Source: Mesaphorura yosii (taxonomy: Eukaryota > Arthropoda > Collembola > Poduromorpha > Tullbergiidae). Taken from it: a DNA stretch of 64,000 nt. Position numbers and translations under genes: made by a program. The notes under the pieces are model-generated. The model ran no database searches. It was given only the letters and a program-made list of their open reading frames with translations, and was not told where the DNA came from. This document shows, piece after piece, positions 63,064-64,000 of this stretch; positions within the stretch are counted from its first letter, which is position 1; each line of letters starts with the position of its first letter. The stretch covers positions 124,001 through 188,000 of the forward strand of contig WIXG01000092.1 of the NCBI GenBank assembly GCA_009869945.1, given 5' to 3'.

Positions 63064-64000
63064 TTCATTTGCTTGCCCTGCAATAATGCACTGCATGCGA
63101 AATACTGAAGCCAGGCACAATGGCAGAGGCAAGTTTAAGTATTTTTATTTGGTTGACATTGTCAATTGTCAGCAGAACCTCCAAACTCAAACTAAACTGC
63201 AATGCATCGCACTCGGCGTCGGCATCGCCATCGTTATCTCGTCCATCTACCAACCATCCGTCTTTTATACGCTGTGTCAATAAAAAGAAACCGTTTTAAT
63301 ACGTCGTCGATTGCAAGCTCGTCTTATTTATTCAGGCACGTTTGACGTTTAACGTTTATCAACCCTTGGAACAAAGTACATGTACTTGTTTTTGCTGCCA
63401 TCCACCTTATGAAAATATAATATGCCACGCAGCGGCTCGGAATTCTCCTGGAAAAGTTGACTTCAAGTGCCCAATGCCTAATGCCAAATGCCACGAGCGA
63501 CCGTCAATTAATGGCAGTCAATCGGCGTTTTGTGTCTCGCAAAGTGCAAACGATCATTATAACAGCAGCAGCATTGTAATATGTATGAATAAACAGAAAA
63601 ATAGACTAGCACAGAAATTCGCGAATGTCGTAACTCACCTCTTCAAGGTTAGTTTTCTGCTGTCTAGCTGTTATTGCCGTCGCGCGTGAACGTGAAGAGA
63701 AGGACGAGGCACTTCCGACTGCCAATGGCGAATTCAATCAGTAGTATTAATTATGATTGTGAGTACGACTTGAGACGAGTGTGTCCATTATTTATTCACT
63801 CGGCTTCAGTTCAAGTCCAGTGGCAGTGTCCAAGCCTGCGCTGCGTTCGTGCTGACCGCCCATCTCATCACGTATGCACACCTCAACAGTCTCAATTAAA
63901 CGGTCTCGCAAGGTGTATGCGTGCCTAATCAATGTTTACACTTTCGGTAGGACCACGAGCACAACAAACATTTCACGGCGCACGATCATTGGCATTGGCA

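Larger units (their letters stand above)
58108..64000. other. ZMIZ upstream region without supported genes
   Basis: The ZMIZ start exon opens after an acceptor (TTTCAG at about 58138), so a non-coding first exon and its promoter lie somewhere to the right, here or beyond the window. The longest open frames (for example 61090-61551) show no domain or splice support. Low-complexity pentamers occur at 61257 and 63035. No RNA gene or mobile element was recognised. Confidence 0.55.

Noticed and set aside
1-64000. Transposons, virus-like elements, tRNA/rRNA genes, CRISPR arrays
   Set aside because: No reverse transcriptase, transposase, integrase or capsid-like frame was seen; no B-box-bearing tRNA fold was noticed and no regularly spaced repeats. 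A computed scan could still find short non-coding elements.

Overview
This is a gene-dense stretch of an arthropod nuclear genome. The evidence is intron-rich protein genes with short GT-AG introns (often 50-90 bp), AATAAA poly(A) signals, and proteins closest to arthropod forms. Examples are an NDUFA13 N-terminus of the fly type, a Cad87A-type cadherin and a tonalli/ZMIZ protein with an MIZ/SP-RING finger. The order cannot be fixed from sequence alone; a hexapod or crustacean is likely. I see no tRNA, rRNA or CRISPR array, and no transposon or virus-like coding sequence.

Left part (1-33 kb): a compact run of twelve housekeeping or signalling genes. In order they are a TGN38/TGOLN2-like Golgi membrane protein (-, running off the left edge), TFIIH p52 GTF2H4 (-), the SMN-complex helicase DDX20/Gemin3 (+), complex I NDUFA13 (-), phosphatidylserine synthase PTDSS1 (+), ER mannosidase I MAN1B1 (+), proteasomal deubiquitinase USP14 (+), COX20 (-), a lemur tyrosine kinase LMTK (+), PACS (-), cytosolic Fe-S assembly CIAO3/NARFL (-) and MLST8/LST8 (+). 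Several pairs are divergent with short shared promoters (GTF2H4/DDX20, NDUFA13/PTDSS1, COX20/LMTK, CIAO3/MLST8). Others converge tightly (DDX20/NDUFA13, USP14/COX20, MLST8/cadherin). One convergent pair has a near-palindromic two-way poly(A) element. They are not an operon and share no single pathway.

Right part (33-64 kb): two large developmental-type genes on the minus strand, a many-repeat cadherin of the Cad87A type (32.8-41.4 kb) and a ZMIZ/tonalli gene (53.7-58.1 kb). They are separated by about 12 kb without convincing coding sequence, and about 6 kb more lies upstream of ZMIZ. These stretches hold short low-complexity pentamer runs, one small hairpin and no recognisable gene; they probably contain 5' UTR introns and regulatory DNA.

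The most unusual item is an 82-codon reading frame that fills almost the whole predicted 3' UTR of ZMIZ. It starts 5 nt after the ZMIZ stop and ends just before the poly(A) signal. It may be chance or a second cistron. No new multi-gene system was found.
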